In this document: positions 8,728 to 16,493 of the stretch, piece after piece
How the letters are laid out: every line of letters starts with the position of its first letter
How positions within the stretch are numbered: position 1 is the stretch's first letter
NCBI GenBank assembly: GCA_019056875.1
Contig: DXJA01000163.1
Span: 1-17,213 of the forward strand
Direction of reading: 5' to 3'
DNA from: Candidatus Jordarchaeum madagascarense
GTDB lineage: Archaea; Asgardarchaeota; Jordiarchaeia; Jordiarchaeales; Jordiarchaeaceae
Length of the DNA: 17,213 bases
Translations under genes and position numbers: made by a program
Notes under the pieces: generated by a model
Seen by the model: the letters and a program-made list of their open reading frames with translations, nothing else
The model's database searches: none
What the model was told of the DNA's origin: nothing

Positions 8728-9522
8728 CTATTTACCTTGGAATTTGGCTTCTCTCTTTTCGAGGAACGCCATCACGCCTTCCCTAGCATCTTCACTGACC
8801 ATAGCAATAGTTGCTAGTGCTCCCTCAAATATTAGTCCTGCATCTAGGGGACCCTGGGATCCGAAGTTCAGTGCATATTTTGCCGCTCTCTGGGCGATGG
8901 GTGGTCCTTTGGCCAGTTTGAGAGCGTATTCTTTTACCTCCTCCTCAAACTTATCGAAGGAGAGCACCTTGTTTACCAATCCGATTCTGTACGCTTCCTG
9001 TGCGTCTACGGGTTGACCCGAAAGTATCAGCTCCTTAGCCTTCGCTAGTCCGATTAGCCTGGGCAGTCTCATGGTGCCGCCCCATCCGGGTATTATTCCA
9101 CGATCCACTTCTGGTTGTCCGAGCTGGGACCCCTCAGCTGCCACTCTGAAGTCGCAAGAACTAGCTAGTTCGCATCCCCCACCAAGGGCAAAGCCCCTAA
9201 TTGCAGCTATTACAATCTTGGGGAATTTTTCAATTTTTGTGGTTAACTTGGACATGAGCAGCGCGGTGTCCATCTGGGACACTGCCATAGGAACACCGAG
9301 AGTCAATGGTGGAGGCTCCTTAAGATCTGCTCCAGCGGAGAAAAATCTATCACCTGAACCCATCAAAACTACCACATGAATCTCTTGGTCGAACCAAAGA
9401 TCGTCAAAAGTCTTATCAAGCTTATTAATCAGACCCACGTTCAAAGCGTTGGCTTTAGGCCTGTTCATAATAACCCATGCCAAGGGCGGTTCCTTCTTAA
9501 CTATCACAATATCTTCTGACAA
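8728..9522 (-). CDS. Enoyl-CoA hydratase/isomerase (crotonase family)
   Basis: A crotonase-fold enzyme that likely hydrates 2-enoyl-CoA in fatty-acid or related CoA-ester breakdown, in the cytoplasm. The oxyanion-hole segment FSAGADLKE and the second loop IAAIRGFALGGGCELASSCD are intact. Both catalytic glutamates are present, in GGGCEL and GQPE (E130 and E150 counting from the upstream TTG), so hydratase activity is plausible rather than isomerase only. The frame opens at TTG 9558, but TTG 9522 gives MSEDIVIVKKEPPLAWVIMN, the normal family start, with GGGGTG 8 nt upstream. That yields 264 aa, the usual length. A TATA-like GTTTAAATTT (9547-9556) lies in the would-be extension. No beta-oxidation neighbours are present, so the substrate is open. 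Confidence 0.9.
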   Translation of the reverse strand: MSEDIVIVKKEPPLAWVIMNRPKANALNVGLINKLDKTFDDLWFDQEIHVVVLMGSGDRFFSAGADLKEPPPLTLGVPMAVSQMDTALLMSKLTTKIEKFPKIVIAAIRGFALGGGCELASSCDFRVAAEGSQLGQPEVDRGIIPGWGGTMRLPRLIGLAKAKELILSGQPVDAQEAYRIGLVNKVLSFDKFEEEVKEYALKLAKGPPIAQRAAKYALNFGSQGPLDAGLIFEGALATIAMVSEDAREGVMAFLEKREAKFQGK

Positions 9523-9546
9523 TTCTCTTACACCCCTTTTTTCTAA

Positions 9547-9556
9547 AAATTTAAAC
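9547..9556 (-). promoter_or_regulatory. TATA-like box for the enoyl-CoA hydratase
   Basis: GTTTAAATTT on the minus strand is centred about 29 nt before TTG 9522. The rest of the gap 9557-9871 is AT-rich with no gene; a short T-rich, hairpin-capable patch (about 9638-9660) may be a second stop signal for the upstream gene. Confidence 0.4.
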
Positions 9557-9814
9557 AATTTAATTCAAATTGTTAATGAACGCTTTTCCACCTTTTATAA
9601 AAATCTTCCGCAAAAACTTGTATTAACGATAACTATCAAGAGAAAAAGAAAAAGACTCTCAGTTGTTAGATTCTAAAAACAGTGGTATATACTTAAAAAA
9701 ATAGATTTCTTTCGCATTCTAGGTTACAGTAATTAACTTTTTTACAATTCTGTAGAACATCCTTTTTATATCACATGTTCTCTAAAATATTAATGCTAGT
9801 TTTCAGAGAGCCCG

Positions 9815-9833
9815 AAATTAAAAAGAAAAAGGG
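9815..9833 (-). terminator. Oligo-T terminator of paralog A
   Basis: Minus-strand CCCTTTTTCTTTTTAATTT starts about 39 nt after the TAG at 9872. Confidence 0.45.
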
Positions 9834-9871
9834 TATGTGTGTTTGCCAATTTATTTCTTTCTTGGGTTGGC

Positions 9872-10336
9872 CTATTTTTGTTCTGTTTCCACTGTGAGTT
9901 GGCATACTGTTTCATTGTTATCCACATTGACGTCCGAAACTTGAACGGTGTTCACGAATTCAATGGCCCCTATTAGTAGAATCATTATACCGCATAGGGG
10001 GCAGGCTTTGTACCCTATAGATTTTCCGTATTTGGCCATTTCCAGCCAGGGACATTCAACCGTTTTCATCTTTACGGTGTTTCCCGTGTAACTCATTTCG
10101 AACTCTTTGCCTAGTACACCGCTAACTTTAGCCATAGTTTCCATATCTGTCATAAGTTCATTCATGTCTTTGGGTGGTGCCTTGCCTATGAACTGTTGCG
10201 ATAGAGTCGCTATTATGGGGCCTAGTACTTTGGCTGATTGGCATCCGAGTAGTATAGGCTTTACTCCCATATTATCAGCGGATTTAAGTACTGTACCAAA
10301 AATTAATCCGGTAAGGACATCTTTAAAGTCGGCCAT
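9872..10336 (-). CDS. Conserved 154-aa four-cysteine protein, paralog A
   Basis: Family not recognised with certainty. It aligns without gaps over its full 154 residues to the gene at 10582-11046. Residues 93-116 (VECPWLEMAKYGKSIGYKACPLCG) are identical in both. Shared cysteines are C95, C112, C115 and C145; C32 is found only here. The layout ECPW...ACPLCG...DNxETVC recalls small-molecule or metal-binding output domains such as V4R or MetOD1, where late cysteines close the site, but this is only an analogy. No TM or signal segment stands out, so it is probably cytoplasmic. Minus-strand GGTTTAAATC (about 10370-10379) is a TATA candidate about 38 nt before the ATG. The stop is TAG. Confidence 0.7.
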   Translation of the reverse strand: MADFKDVLTGLIFGTVLKSADNMGVKPILLGCQSAKVLGPIIATLSQQFIGKAPPKDMNELMTDMETMAKVSGVLGKEFEMSYTGNTVKMKTVECPWLEMAKYGKSIGYKACPLCGIMILLIGAIEFVNTVQVSDVNVDNNETVCQLTVETEQK

Positions 10337-10450
10337 TCTTTTTTCAACTCTCGAAATTTTTAGGGAGAGATTTAAACCTTAGAATGCACAGATTCGAATT
10401 TGAGATGATTGTCTGAGGTTTTAAGAATTGTTTTGCTTTCCCTTTTAAAC

Positions 10451-10467
10451 TTGCAGATGTTCTGCAA
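10451..10467. promoter_or_regulatory. Dyad TTGCAGA-TGT-TCTGCAA between the two paralogs
   Basis: A perfect 7-bp inverted repeat with a 3-nt spacer, about 72 nt upstream of the paralog A TATA candidate. It could be a regulator site for paralog A or a small hairpin in the paralog B 3' region. No second copy is seen in the window. Confidence 0.3.
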
Positions 10468-10581
10468 CATTCCGCACAGCGTTTTTAGTCACTTATATAT
10501 GGTATTAAAAAATATATAAAATTTGCTTAGCATTCTGGTACTTAATTCTTTTAGGACCCTATCATTATTATACTCATCTTA

Positions 10582-11046
10582 CTATTTTCGTTCCGTTGCC
10601 AATTTGAGTTTGCATACTGTTTCATCGTTATCCACATTGATGCCCACAACTTGACTAAGGCCCATGGCCTCAATTGCACCCAACAGTATAATCGTTATGC
10701 CGCATAGGGGGCAGGCTTTGTATCCTATAGATTTTCCGTACTTGGCCATTTCTAGCCAGGGACATTCAACAACTTTCGCACTAAAACAGTTTCCCGAGTT
10801 ATTCCATTCGTACTCTTTGCCGAATACCCCGGTATTTTTACCAAACATTTCTAAATCCTTTTTAAGTTCTTCCATGTCTTTAGGCGGAGCCATACCTATA
10901 AATTGTTGGGCTAAATTTTCAATCATGGGACCTAATATTTGGGATGATTGGCGGCCGAGTAACATTGGATTTATTCCGATTCTATCCGCGGCACTAAGTA
11001 TTGTACCGTAAATCAATGCGGTAAAAAAATTTATTACATCTGGCAT
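10582..11046 (-). CDS. Conserved 154-aa four-cysteine protein, paralog B
   Basis: The same length and cysteine frame as paralog A (C95, C112, C115, C145), with an extra C87 in the variable stretch 81-92. The central AQQFIGMAPPKDMEEL and the long ECPW...CPLCG block are shared, while residues 1-20 and 60-92 have diverged. The copies therefore look old enough to have specialised. The ATG start is preceded by GAAGTGAAG, and TAGTTTAAAAATTC (about 11065-11078) gives a TATA box about 25 nt before it. A perfect dyad sits right upstream of that box. The IS5-type element begins 164 nt upstream of the start, so it may have cut off more distant control sequence. Function is unknown; ligand or metal binding through the cysteines is inferred. 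Confidence 0.7.
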   Translation of the reverse strand: MPDVINFFTALIYGTILSAADRIGINPMLLGRQSSQILGPMIENLAQQFIGMAPPKDMEELKKDLEMFGKNTGVFGKEYEWNNSGNCFSAKVVECPWLEMAKYGKSIGYKACPLCGITIILLGAIEAMGLSQVVGINVDNDETVCKLKLATERK

Positions 11047-11064
11047 AAGGTCTTCACTTCTTCT

Positions 11065-11098
11065 AGAATTTTTAAACTATTAGAACCCCTAAGGGGTT
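11065..11098 (-). promoter_or_regulatory. Promoter with adjacent operator-like dyad AACCCCT-A-AGGGGTT
   Basis: The dyad (11084-11098) has perfect 7-bp arms about one single base. It abuts the BRE side of the TATA-like AGTTTAAAAAT (about 11066-11077) of paralog B. This place suits an archaeal activator or repressor. A terminator is unlikely because no T run follows on either strand at the right place. Confidence 0.45.
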
Positions 11099-11209
11099 TG
11101 AGAAAATTGTATGGTTTTTAAGTTTGTTTCAATCAGTTACGCTTTCCTTTAAAATCTCACTCAATATAACAATGTTATTTTCAAAGTTTATATATTTTCC
11201 GTGTACATT

Positions 11210-12486
11210 GCTGTGTTGCACAATTAGTGGTTTTGCATTCTTCGATGTGTTTTTGATGGTTTAAGCCACCTAAAAACTTTATTAAAAGCATTGCGCCACA
11301 CATATAGCTACCCAACACAGAGGAAGGAACATCCATGAAGCGGGTAGAAAGTGCAGAACCAAGGGGGAGAAGAGTGGGAAAAGGGGCGGGCAAGACAAAA
11401 GCACCATCCGACAAGAAGCCCCCAAAGCGCGGTAACAGGAGGGGAGGTGGGGGAAAGAAGAAGAGGTGGGGGTACTACGAGGATAAGCGTAATTGGCGAG
11501 AATACAACGAGAAGCTGGTGAAAAGGGGCGAGATGTACATCTCACTGAACTTCATAGAGTCCTGGAGAAAAGAGTTGGAAGAAATGAATGAGGGGAAGGT
11601 TGGCGCCCCCTACCACTACCCGGAGTCCCTAATAATCTTTCTGGGCTTCACCTACATAATGCTTAGGATCAGCTACAGGGCGCTTGAAGGCTTCCTGCGG
11701 AAGCTTAAAGAATACATACCCCAAATCCCCGCGGCCCCCGACTACTCACAAATCTGGAGAAGAGTGAGAAAAACACTGCTGGACATAGAGGACACCCTTC
11801 TAAGCCACAAGGATGAGGAGGTAGTCGTCTCACTGGACTCCTCAGGGGTAAAGGTCTCAAACCGCGGGGAGTGGATGAGGGAAAAATGGAAGGTGAGGAG
11901 GGGCTGGATAAAGGTCCACATAGCTGTGGATGAGAAGGGGAAGCAGGTCGTAGCCCTAGAGGTAACAGACGAAAAGGTCAGCGACTCCCAGAAGTTCAAA
12001 CCCCTCGTAGAGCAGGCGGCGAGAAACATAAAGAACAAGGGAGGAAAATTAAAACAGGTGAACGGCGACGGCGGCTACGACACCAAAGAGAACTTCAACA
12101 TGCTGGCTAAAATGGGGGTGACGCCCGGAATAAAGGTACGCAAGAACGCCAGCACCAGAGCCAGGGGGAGCCCCCTAAGGAAGAAGCATGTCAAGGAGTA
12201 CAAGAAGTTAGGCTATAAGAAGTGGAGGGATAAGTACCGTTACGGCTACCGCTGGCGTGCTGAGGGGAACCTCTCAGCTGTGAAAAGGCGTACCGGGGAG
12301 TATGTTCGGGCGGCTAAGATGGAGAACATGTGCTGGGAGGTCAAAATGAAGTTCCTCTTCTACAACTCCATCCTGAAATTTGACGCCACAGGTGAGCTAC
12401 CCTGGGCAACCATCAGCCAAAAATAAATATGTGAGACACAAATACTTAACCTAGACCATAAAAACCATGGAATTGTACAACACAGC
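11210..12486 (+). mobile_element. Complete IS5-type insertion sequence, about 1.28 kb
   Basis: Terminal inverted repeats GCTGTGTTGCACAATT (11210-11225) and, inverted, GCTGTGTTGTACAATT (12471-12486) match at 15 of 16 positions and flank one transposase gene. The element is clearly richer in G+C than the AT-rich surroundings, a sign of foreign origin. No direct target duplication is visible: ACATT lies on the left and AGATAATGT on the right, and these match only as an inverted pair. The ends or age of the insertion are therefore uncertain. Confidence 0.8.
11335..12426 (+). CDS. IS5-family DDE transposase (IS903-like group)
   Basis: The transposase of the element at 11210-12486, 363 residues and intact. 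Residues 1-60 are a Lys/Arg/Gly-rich tail likely to bind DNA. Catalytic residues are visible: D168 in SLDSSG, D245 in GDGGYDT, and E310 inside an exact Y-(2)-R-(3)-E-(6)-K signature (Y303, R306, E310, K317). The W-x-K-V-H-I-A-V-D segment (191-199) is also typical of the family. The ATG is preceded by GAGGAAGGA at about 6 nt, with a TATA-like TTTATTAAAA near 11278-11288 inside the left end. All core residues are kept, so the element may still be active. Codon use (AAG, AGG, GAG) differs from host genes. Confidence 0.92.
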   Translation: MKRVESAEPRGRRVGKGAGKTKAPSDKKPPKRGNRRGGGGKKKRWGYYEDKRNWREYNEKLVKRGEMYISLNFIESWRKELEEMNEGKVGAPYHYPESLIIFLGFTYIMLRISYRALEGFLRKLKEYIPQIPAAPDYSQIWRRVRKTLLDIEDTLLSHKDEEVVVSLDSSGVKVSNRGEWMREKWKVRRGWIKVHIAVDEKGKQVVALEVTDEKVSDSQKFKPLVEQAARNIKNKGGKLKQVNGDGGYDTKENFNMLAKMGVTPGIKVRKNASTRARGSPLRKKHVKEYKKLGYKKWRDKYRYGYRWRAEGNLSAVKRRTGEYVRAAKMENMCWEVKMKFLFYNSILKFDATGELPWATISQK

Positions 12487-12850
12487 AGATAATGTTTATT
12501 TTAATTCTGTGACTATATGAGGAGAGAGGCCCCTGACAAGCTTTAGTTGAGCAAAATTCGGGTAGTCTATTTCATCATTATTTAAATAAGAAAATCTGAA
12601 ACCATTATTTATAGTAAATTGTTATTTAAAAAATCCAAAAACGTTATAAAAAGAAAAATTATTTCTGAAAAAGAGTGGGGGGTATGGGAGCTTTTATTTT
12701 AGGATTTAAAAGAAAAAAGGTTATATAAGTTGCGAAATTGTTATACTAATTGTTGTATATTGAAGCGTAAAATACACTGAACGGTTTTATTAAACTCTCT
12801 AATGTCTTCTACCTATAGTTTAGAAGGTTGTCAAAACTGAGCTATTTAAA
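12487..12850. other. AT-rich intergenic region upstream of the permease
   Basis: No gene or recognisable RNA is seen. It has several TATA-like strings, such as GGTTATATAAG (about 12719-12729) and GCTATTTAAAA (12841-12851). The latter lies about 25-30 nt before ATG 12872 and is the best promoter candidate for the permease. Confidence 0.4.
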
Positions 12851-12871
12851 ATGGAAAGGAGTATATCTCTG

Positions 12872-14381
12872 ATGCATCAACTATTATTGGCCATACTAGC
12901 GTTTTTTCAGAGTTCCGATTACGTGTCGGATGCACTGTTTGAACTTGCTCTGCAACCTCCTTTTGAAGCCGTTTTGATTTTTGCAGCAATTATAATAACA
13001 ACTTTTGTAATACTGGTTACTGAACGTCTCCACAAAACGGTTGCTGCCCTTATAGGAGCGGTAGCTACAATTATTGCTGGTAAATACTTTTCACTCACCT
13101 ACTCTTGGGTTCCGATTTTAACTGCGCTAAGGGAGCCGTACATTTCGCATGATCTACTGTTTTCGGATCTAGAGGTATTCACCAAGTTTGTGGACTGGCC
13201 AACCATTTTCATCATCATTTCGTTAACAATTATTACTGCTGTAGTTGAGCGTTCAGGCATATTCGAATACATTGGTTTAAAAGTCATAAAGTTTAGCGGG
13301 GGGAACCTAGCACGAATGTTTCTTTATTTGTGGTTAGTGGCCTTTATCCTAGGTTCTGTTTTGGGAATAATTCCCGCTTTTTTGATAGTGGGGGCACTAA
13401 TTTTCACGATAACTAAGGTATTGGAATTGAACCCCAAACCTTACATTCTCAGTACTGTTTTTGTAATTCTAGCTGCAAGCACGAGCACGATGCTCAGCAC
13501 AACAGCAAATATTCTGGTAGTTTCACACTATAATCTAAACCCGCTTTTTTATCTTTCCTATGAGAAGTTCGCCATGTTGGGACTACCCTTTGGATTCGCT
13601 TCTTTAGCAATAGCGGGCACAGTTACCTATTGGAAGTATCATGAAGCTTTCAAAGTCCATAAGAGCGAGGAGTATGAAAAAATAAAAAGCAAAATAATGT
13701 TGTTTGATGAAAGTGCAATAATAAGGGATAGAAGACTTTTCAGAATAGTTGCCATACTTCTGGTTGGAACAGTTGTCGCTTTTGTAGTGGGGGGAATAAT
13801 GGGAATCCCCCTCTATATGATTGCCTTAGCCTCCGCGGTAATATTCTTCATCATAGGTGGAGCGGAACCTGGACACATCATTCAGCAACTCGACTGGAAC
13901 CTGATACTTTTCTTCATTGGTATATTCATAGTTGTAGGAGGAGTGGACAGCGCTGGTATCTTAGAAAGCCTAGGCAACCAGATAGGAAACATAGCCATAG
14001 GAAGTCCGTTGACTATGAACTACCTTATCCAAGGATTTACTGCCGTTTTCGGGACTGGTCGACGAAGTCTCAGTAGTGGCGGTAATGGTTTACACCATAC
14101 CCTACATCTCAACAACTGCCTCTATCTCCCCGAGTCTAATTATTTGGGCCGTCCTCTACGGGGCAAACATGGGAACCTCCCTAACACCGATCGGAGGGGT
14201 CCCAAACATGATTGCTATCTCTGAATTAGAGAAGGAGAATGTACACGTTTCATGGTGGGAGTTCATGAAAACTGGAATACCGATAACCCTGCTACGCCTA
14301 GCTGTTGGAATCCCACTATTAATACTATTCTCATCACTTTTATGGTGGGGAATAGATCTAATTGGTCCAAGATTGCTTTAA
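12872..14381 (+). CDS. ArsB/NhaD-type ion permease, frameshifted near 14051-14053
   Basis: A polytopic permease of the ion-transporter superfamily (ArsB, NhaD and citrate/SLC13 relatives), likely moving anions or exchanging Na+/H+ at the membrane. The first half has VDWPTIFIIISLTIITAVVERSGIFEYI and STTANILVVSHY. The second half has VDSAGILESLG and, in another frame, SGLVDEVSVVAVMVY and ANMGTSLTPIGGVPNMIA, the paired re-entrant signature. The first frame turns to nonsense after TAVF and ends at 14224. The next frame picks up at about 14049 and ends at 14381. Skipping one base in GGG (14051-14053), or adding two, restores about 502 residues. I prefer ATG 12872, with AAAGGAG 9 nt upstream, over ATG 12851. 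The substrate is not fixed; no arsenic genes are nearby. Confidence 0.75.
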
Positions 14382-14454
14382 CCTAACACAGATGTGGTTA
14401 TAGCCCCTCTTAGTAATTATTTGAAGAATTTTTGAGGGGAAAAAAGGTGGAGAT

Positions 14455-14499
14455 ATGTCTGCATTGAATTGGTATCAGTGGCTAATAGGAGGCTATTGA
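14455..14499 (+). CDS. Very short ORF with good ribosome site
   Basis: A 14-codon ORF, MSALNWYQWLIGGY, with GGTGGAG just before its ATG, 73 nt after the permease stop. The aromatic, membrane-like sequence resembles the first residues of a transporter subunit cut short by TGA. It may be a gene remnant, a tiny membrane peptide or chance. It lies between convergent genes. Confidence 0.2.
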   Translation: MSALNWYQWLIGGY

Positions 14500-14551
14500 A
14501 CTAGGAAATATAAAGGAACTTTTAGCTCTCCTTGGGGATTGTTGCCGAGGA

Positions 14552-15064
14552 TTATTTCTGTGGTTTTTCGCGTTCCTCTAAGATTATTTCTACGGCAAGT
14601 CTTGCCGCGTTTCCCACAACCTTTGAACAGTGTTCCATCATACCCGAAGTAAAAGCTTCATTCAGTTCTTTTTGATTCCACAGGTTGTAGGTTCTGCCCA
14701 TAAGCTTCTTTTGAACATCGTAACACCGACAGGAACCATACCTTTCCACAAACTGGTCATGAAGTTTCTTGACCAGCCCGTAGGCTTTCATCGGCGCAAA
14801 CATATCCTTAAAATTTTTTTTCTCTCTAGGATACAGCCAGCTTATGACCATAGACACACCTACGAGAGAGCCGCAAGCTCCGTCCCCCGTTAACCCCAAT
14901 CCATCCGCCAGACCGCTTGCAGCTTTGAACACATCCTCATTCCAAATGTCTAAAGTTTCGAAAATGGCTGCTATTGCGGTTTGGGCGCATCCGGTGTTTT
15001 CTTTTTCATATTTTACACCGAGTTCAAAGGCTTGGTTCAAAAGTTCTTCCCTTGATTTTTTCAT
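14552..15064 (-). CDS. C_GCAxxG_C_C family protein
   Basis: A 170-residue cytoplasmic redox-type protein of the C_GCAxxG_C_C family, whose function is not established. Cysteines are C26 (GCAQTA), C64 (GACGSLVGV), C112 and C114 (SCRC) and C146 (EHCSKVV), in the family order. The central motif is CGSLVG rather than the usual CGAxxG, so Ala is replaced by Ser. A twin SCRC pair stands where many members have fewer cysteines. ATG 15064 is chosen because GAGGTG lies 8 nt upstream and the product starts MKKSREELLNQAFELG. The frame is open to GTG 15124, but that adds non-family residues. A TATA-like TATTATAATTT (about 15088-15098) precedes it. It is convergent with the permease; a role in metal or sulfur redox is a guess. 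Confidence 0.82.
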   Translation of the reverse strand: MKKSREELLNQAFELGVKYEKENTGCAQTAIAAIFETLDIWNEDVFKAASGLADGLGLTGDGACGSLVGVSMVISWLYPREKKNFKDMFAPMKAYGLVKKLHDQFVERYGSCRCYDVQKKLMGRTYNLWNQKELNEAFTSGMMEHCSKVVGNAARLAVEIILEEREKPQK

Positions 15065-15343
15065 AAATTTTTCACCTCGATTACTCCAAATTATAATACT
15101 TTCACTTGGAACAAAAGAGCACACATTATTAATTAAACTGATTTAAATTTTTACTTTATTACTTTATCCATGGATATTTCCCATACTTAATCCATCGCAA
15201 TGTTCAAGTGAAACAATATTTGAGTTTCATATCTCATCCAGAAATGATAAAAATGCTAACATAACGAAATTTGATTAAATGATGAATACAAAATAGGAAA
15301 ATGGTTATATTGATGAAATTATTTATTCTTTATTTCCAGAATT

Positions 15344-15361
15344 CCTATATATTGATATAGG
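15344..15361. promoter_or_regulatory. Dyad CCTATAT-ATTG-ATATAGG upstream of the repeat protein
   Basis: A perfect 7-bp inverted repeat with a 4-nt spacer, 50 nt before ATG 15411. It overlaps a TATA-like stretch, so it could be both promoter and operator. The rest of 15125-15343 is AT-rich with no gene. Confidence 0.4.
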
Positions 15362-15375
15362 GGAAATAGGGAAAA

Positions 15376-15444
15376 GATGAATCTGAAGGCTTTTCTGGAG
15401 ACGGTTTTAAATGGCTCGGGAAATCCATTGGGACAAAAAAATTA
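15376..15444 (+). CDS. Possible 22-codon leader ORF overlapping the repeat-protein start
   Basis: ATG 15376 follows AGGGAAAAG and opens MNLKAFLETVLNGSGNPLGQKN, ending at TAA 15444, past the ATG of the next gene in another frame. It could be a leader peptide or a displaced start of that gene. There is no family support. Confidence 0.2.
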
Positions 15445-16391
15445 ACAATTTAAAAAGTATGAGAGAGATAATCGATTATATTACTGAGCTTGAGGCTAAC
15501 TCCTATTATGTATCTAGAGGTTTTCAGGAGCCCTTAGATTCTTTAGCACATCAGAGACCAATTCCTGTAAAAGACCTCCCCTTCCTATCCGCAGAAAGTA
15601 TTAATGTTACAAATTTAGAAAAAATGATTAAAAAGTCTAATAATCTCAGAGAAATTGGAAAATTTATTGAAAAAATTAACTACCTAAGTGATAGTGTCGC
15701 AGAGCAACTGGTTCCAGTTGTATGTAAAAAAATTGATGAATCTAAGAACCTTCGAGAAGTAATGTTTTGCCTAAATCAGATGATTGGTCGGAACTATTCC
15801 CATCATTTAAATGATTCTGCGGGCCTTGGAACTACTCGAGATTATCGTACAATAAAATTAATGGCTCACATTATTGAGGGGTTGGACTTAAAGAAGTTGG
15901 AAAAAAAACTCGCAGAGTCGAACAGGGTTCGTGATTTATGGGAATGCCTGCAAATATTAAAAATGTCTTGGGATACCATCGCTGAACAAATCACAAGTAA
16001 TTTGGATATTAATTTAATCATAGAGAGGATGGGTAAAACAAAAAATCCTCATAATATCGGAAATTTACTGAAAATCCTCCAAGAAATAAACTCTGAAAAA
16101 TCTTATCTCCTTCTCCAAGAAGCTACAGAAGAATTGAGGAACTCCACCAACTTAAATTATATCGGAACCTGTCTTGGTGGAATAGCAATTTTTGATATCG
16201 AAAAAGCGGCTGCACTTCTACCAATCATAATTGATAAAATGAACTCTTCCAACAATCTAAAAGAAGTGGGTGAAAGCTTCAGAAAAATTAGTTTGGCTAA
16301 CCGAAGCATCATACCAGAATTATTTATAGGCTTGAACCCCGATAAACAGAAACATCTCCAAGAAAAATATGGTCGTTACCTTAAAACCTAA
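15411..16391 (+). CDS. 35-residue alpha-helical repeat protein
   Basis: A 326-residue, probably cytoplasmic protein built of helical repeats; the family name is not certain. An S-x-N-L-x-E-I-G-x-x-L/F anchor recurs at residues 76, 111, 170, 210, 245 and 280, with most steps 35-40 residues. A weaker copy is near 13-24. The 111 to 170 step (59) holds an insert, NYSHHLNDSAGLGTTRDYRT. Repeats of this kind, with A-E-x-L between the anchors, occur in many archaeal proteins and likely form a solenoid for protein binding. No enzyme domain is attached. ATG 15411 has GGAG about 10 nt upstream. It stands alone between a C_GCAxxG_C_C gene and an RNA-like segment, so its partner is unknown. Confidence 0.7.
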   Translation: MAREIHWDKKINNLKSMREIIDYITELEANSYYVSRGFQEPLDSLAHQRPIPVKDLPFLSAESINVTNLEKMIKKSNNLREIGKFIEKINYLSDSVAEQLVPVVCKKIDESKNLREVMFCLNQMIGRNYSHHLNDSAGLGTTRDYRTIKLMAHIIEGLDLKKLEKKLAESNRVRDLWECLQILKMSWDTIAEQITSNLDINLIIERMGKTKNPHNIGNLLKILQEINSEKSYLLLQEATEELRNSTNLNYIGTCLGGIAIFDIEKAAALLPIIIDKMNSSNNLKEVGESFRKISLANRSIIPELFIGLNPDKQKHLQEKYGRYLKT

Positions 16392-16493
16392 ATCGAACAA
16401 CTTTTTAAAAAATCGCAAACCAAGTTAAATAATTTTAAAAATTATTTGCAGAAAGAGTTAAGGGATCTATCGTTCATCAATTCTACATCCCTC

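Noticed and set aside
9872..11046. CRISPR or other short-repeat array
   Set aside because: The repeated sequence is explained by two whole paralogous genes; no regularly spaced short repeats exist in the window.
11206..12490. 4-bp target duplication of the IS5-type element
   Set aside because: Left flank CATT and right flank AGAT do not match as direct repeats; only inverted similarity is seen.
14076..14381. An independent 101-aa membrane protein
   Set aside because: It is the C-terminal end of the permease in the shifted frame; family-like sequence continues upstream of its ATG to about 14049.
14382..14404. Hairpin terminator after the permease
   Set aside because: The TAACC/GGTTA stem is only 5 bp with a 12-nt loop and has no T run after it.
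15270..15320. C/D box sRNA from ATGATGA and TTGATGA strings
   Set aside because: C-like boxes are present but no CTGA D box lies at a suitable distance, and such strings are common in AT-rich DNA.
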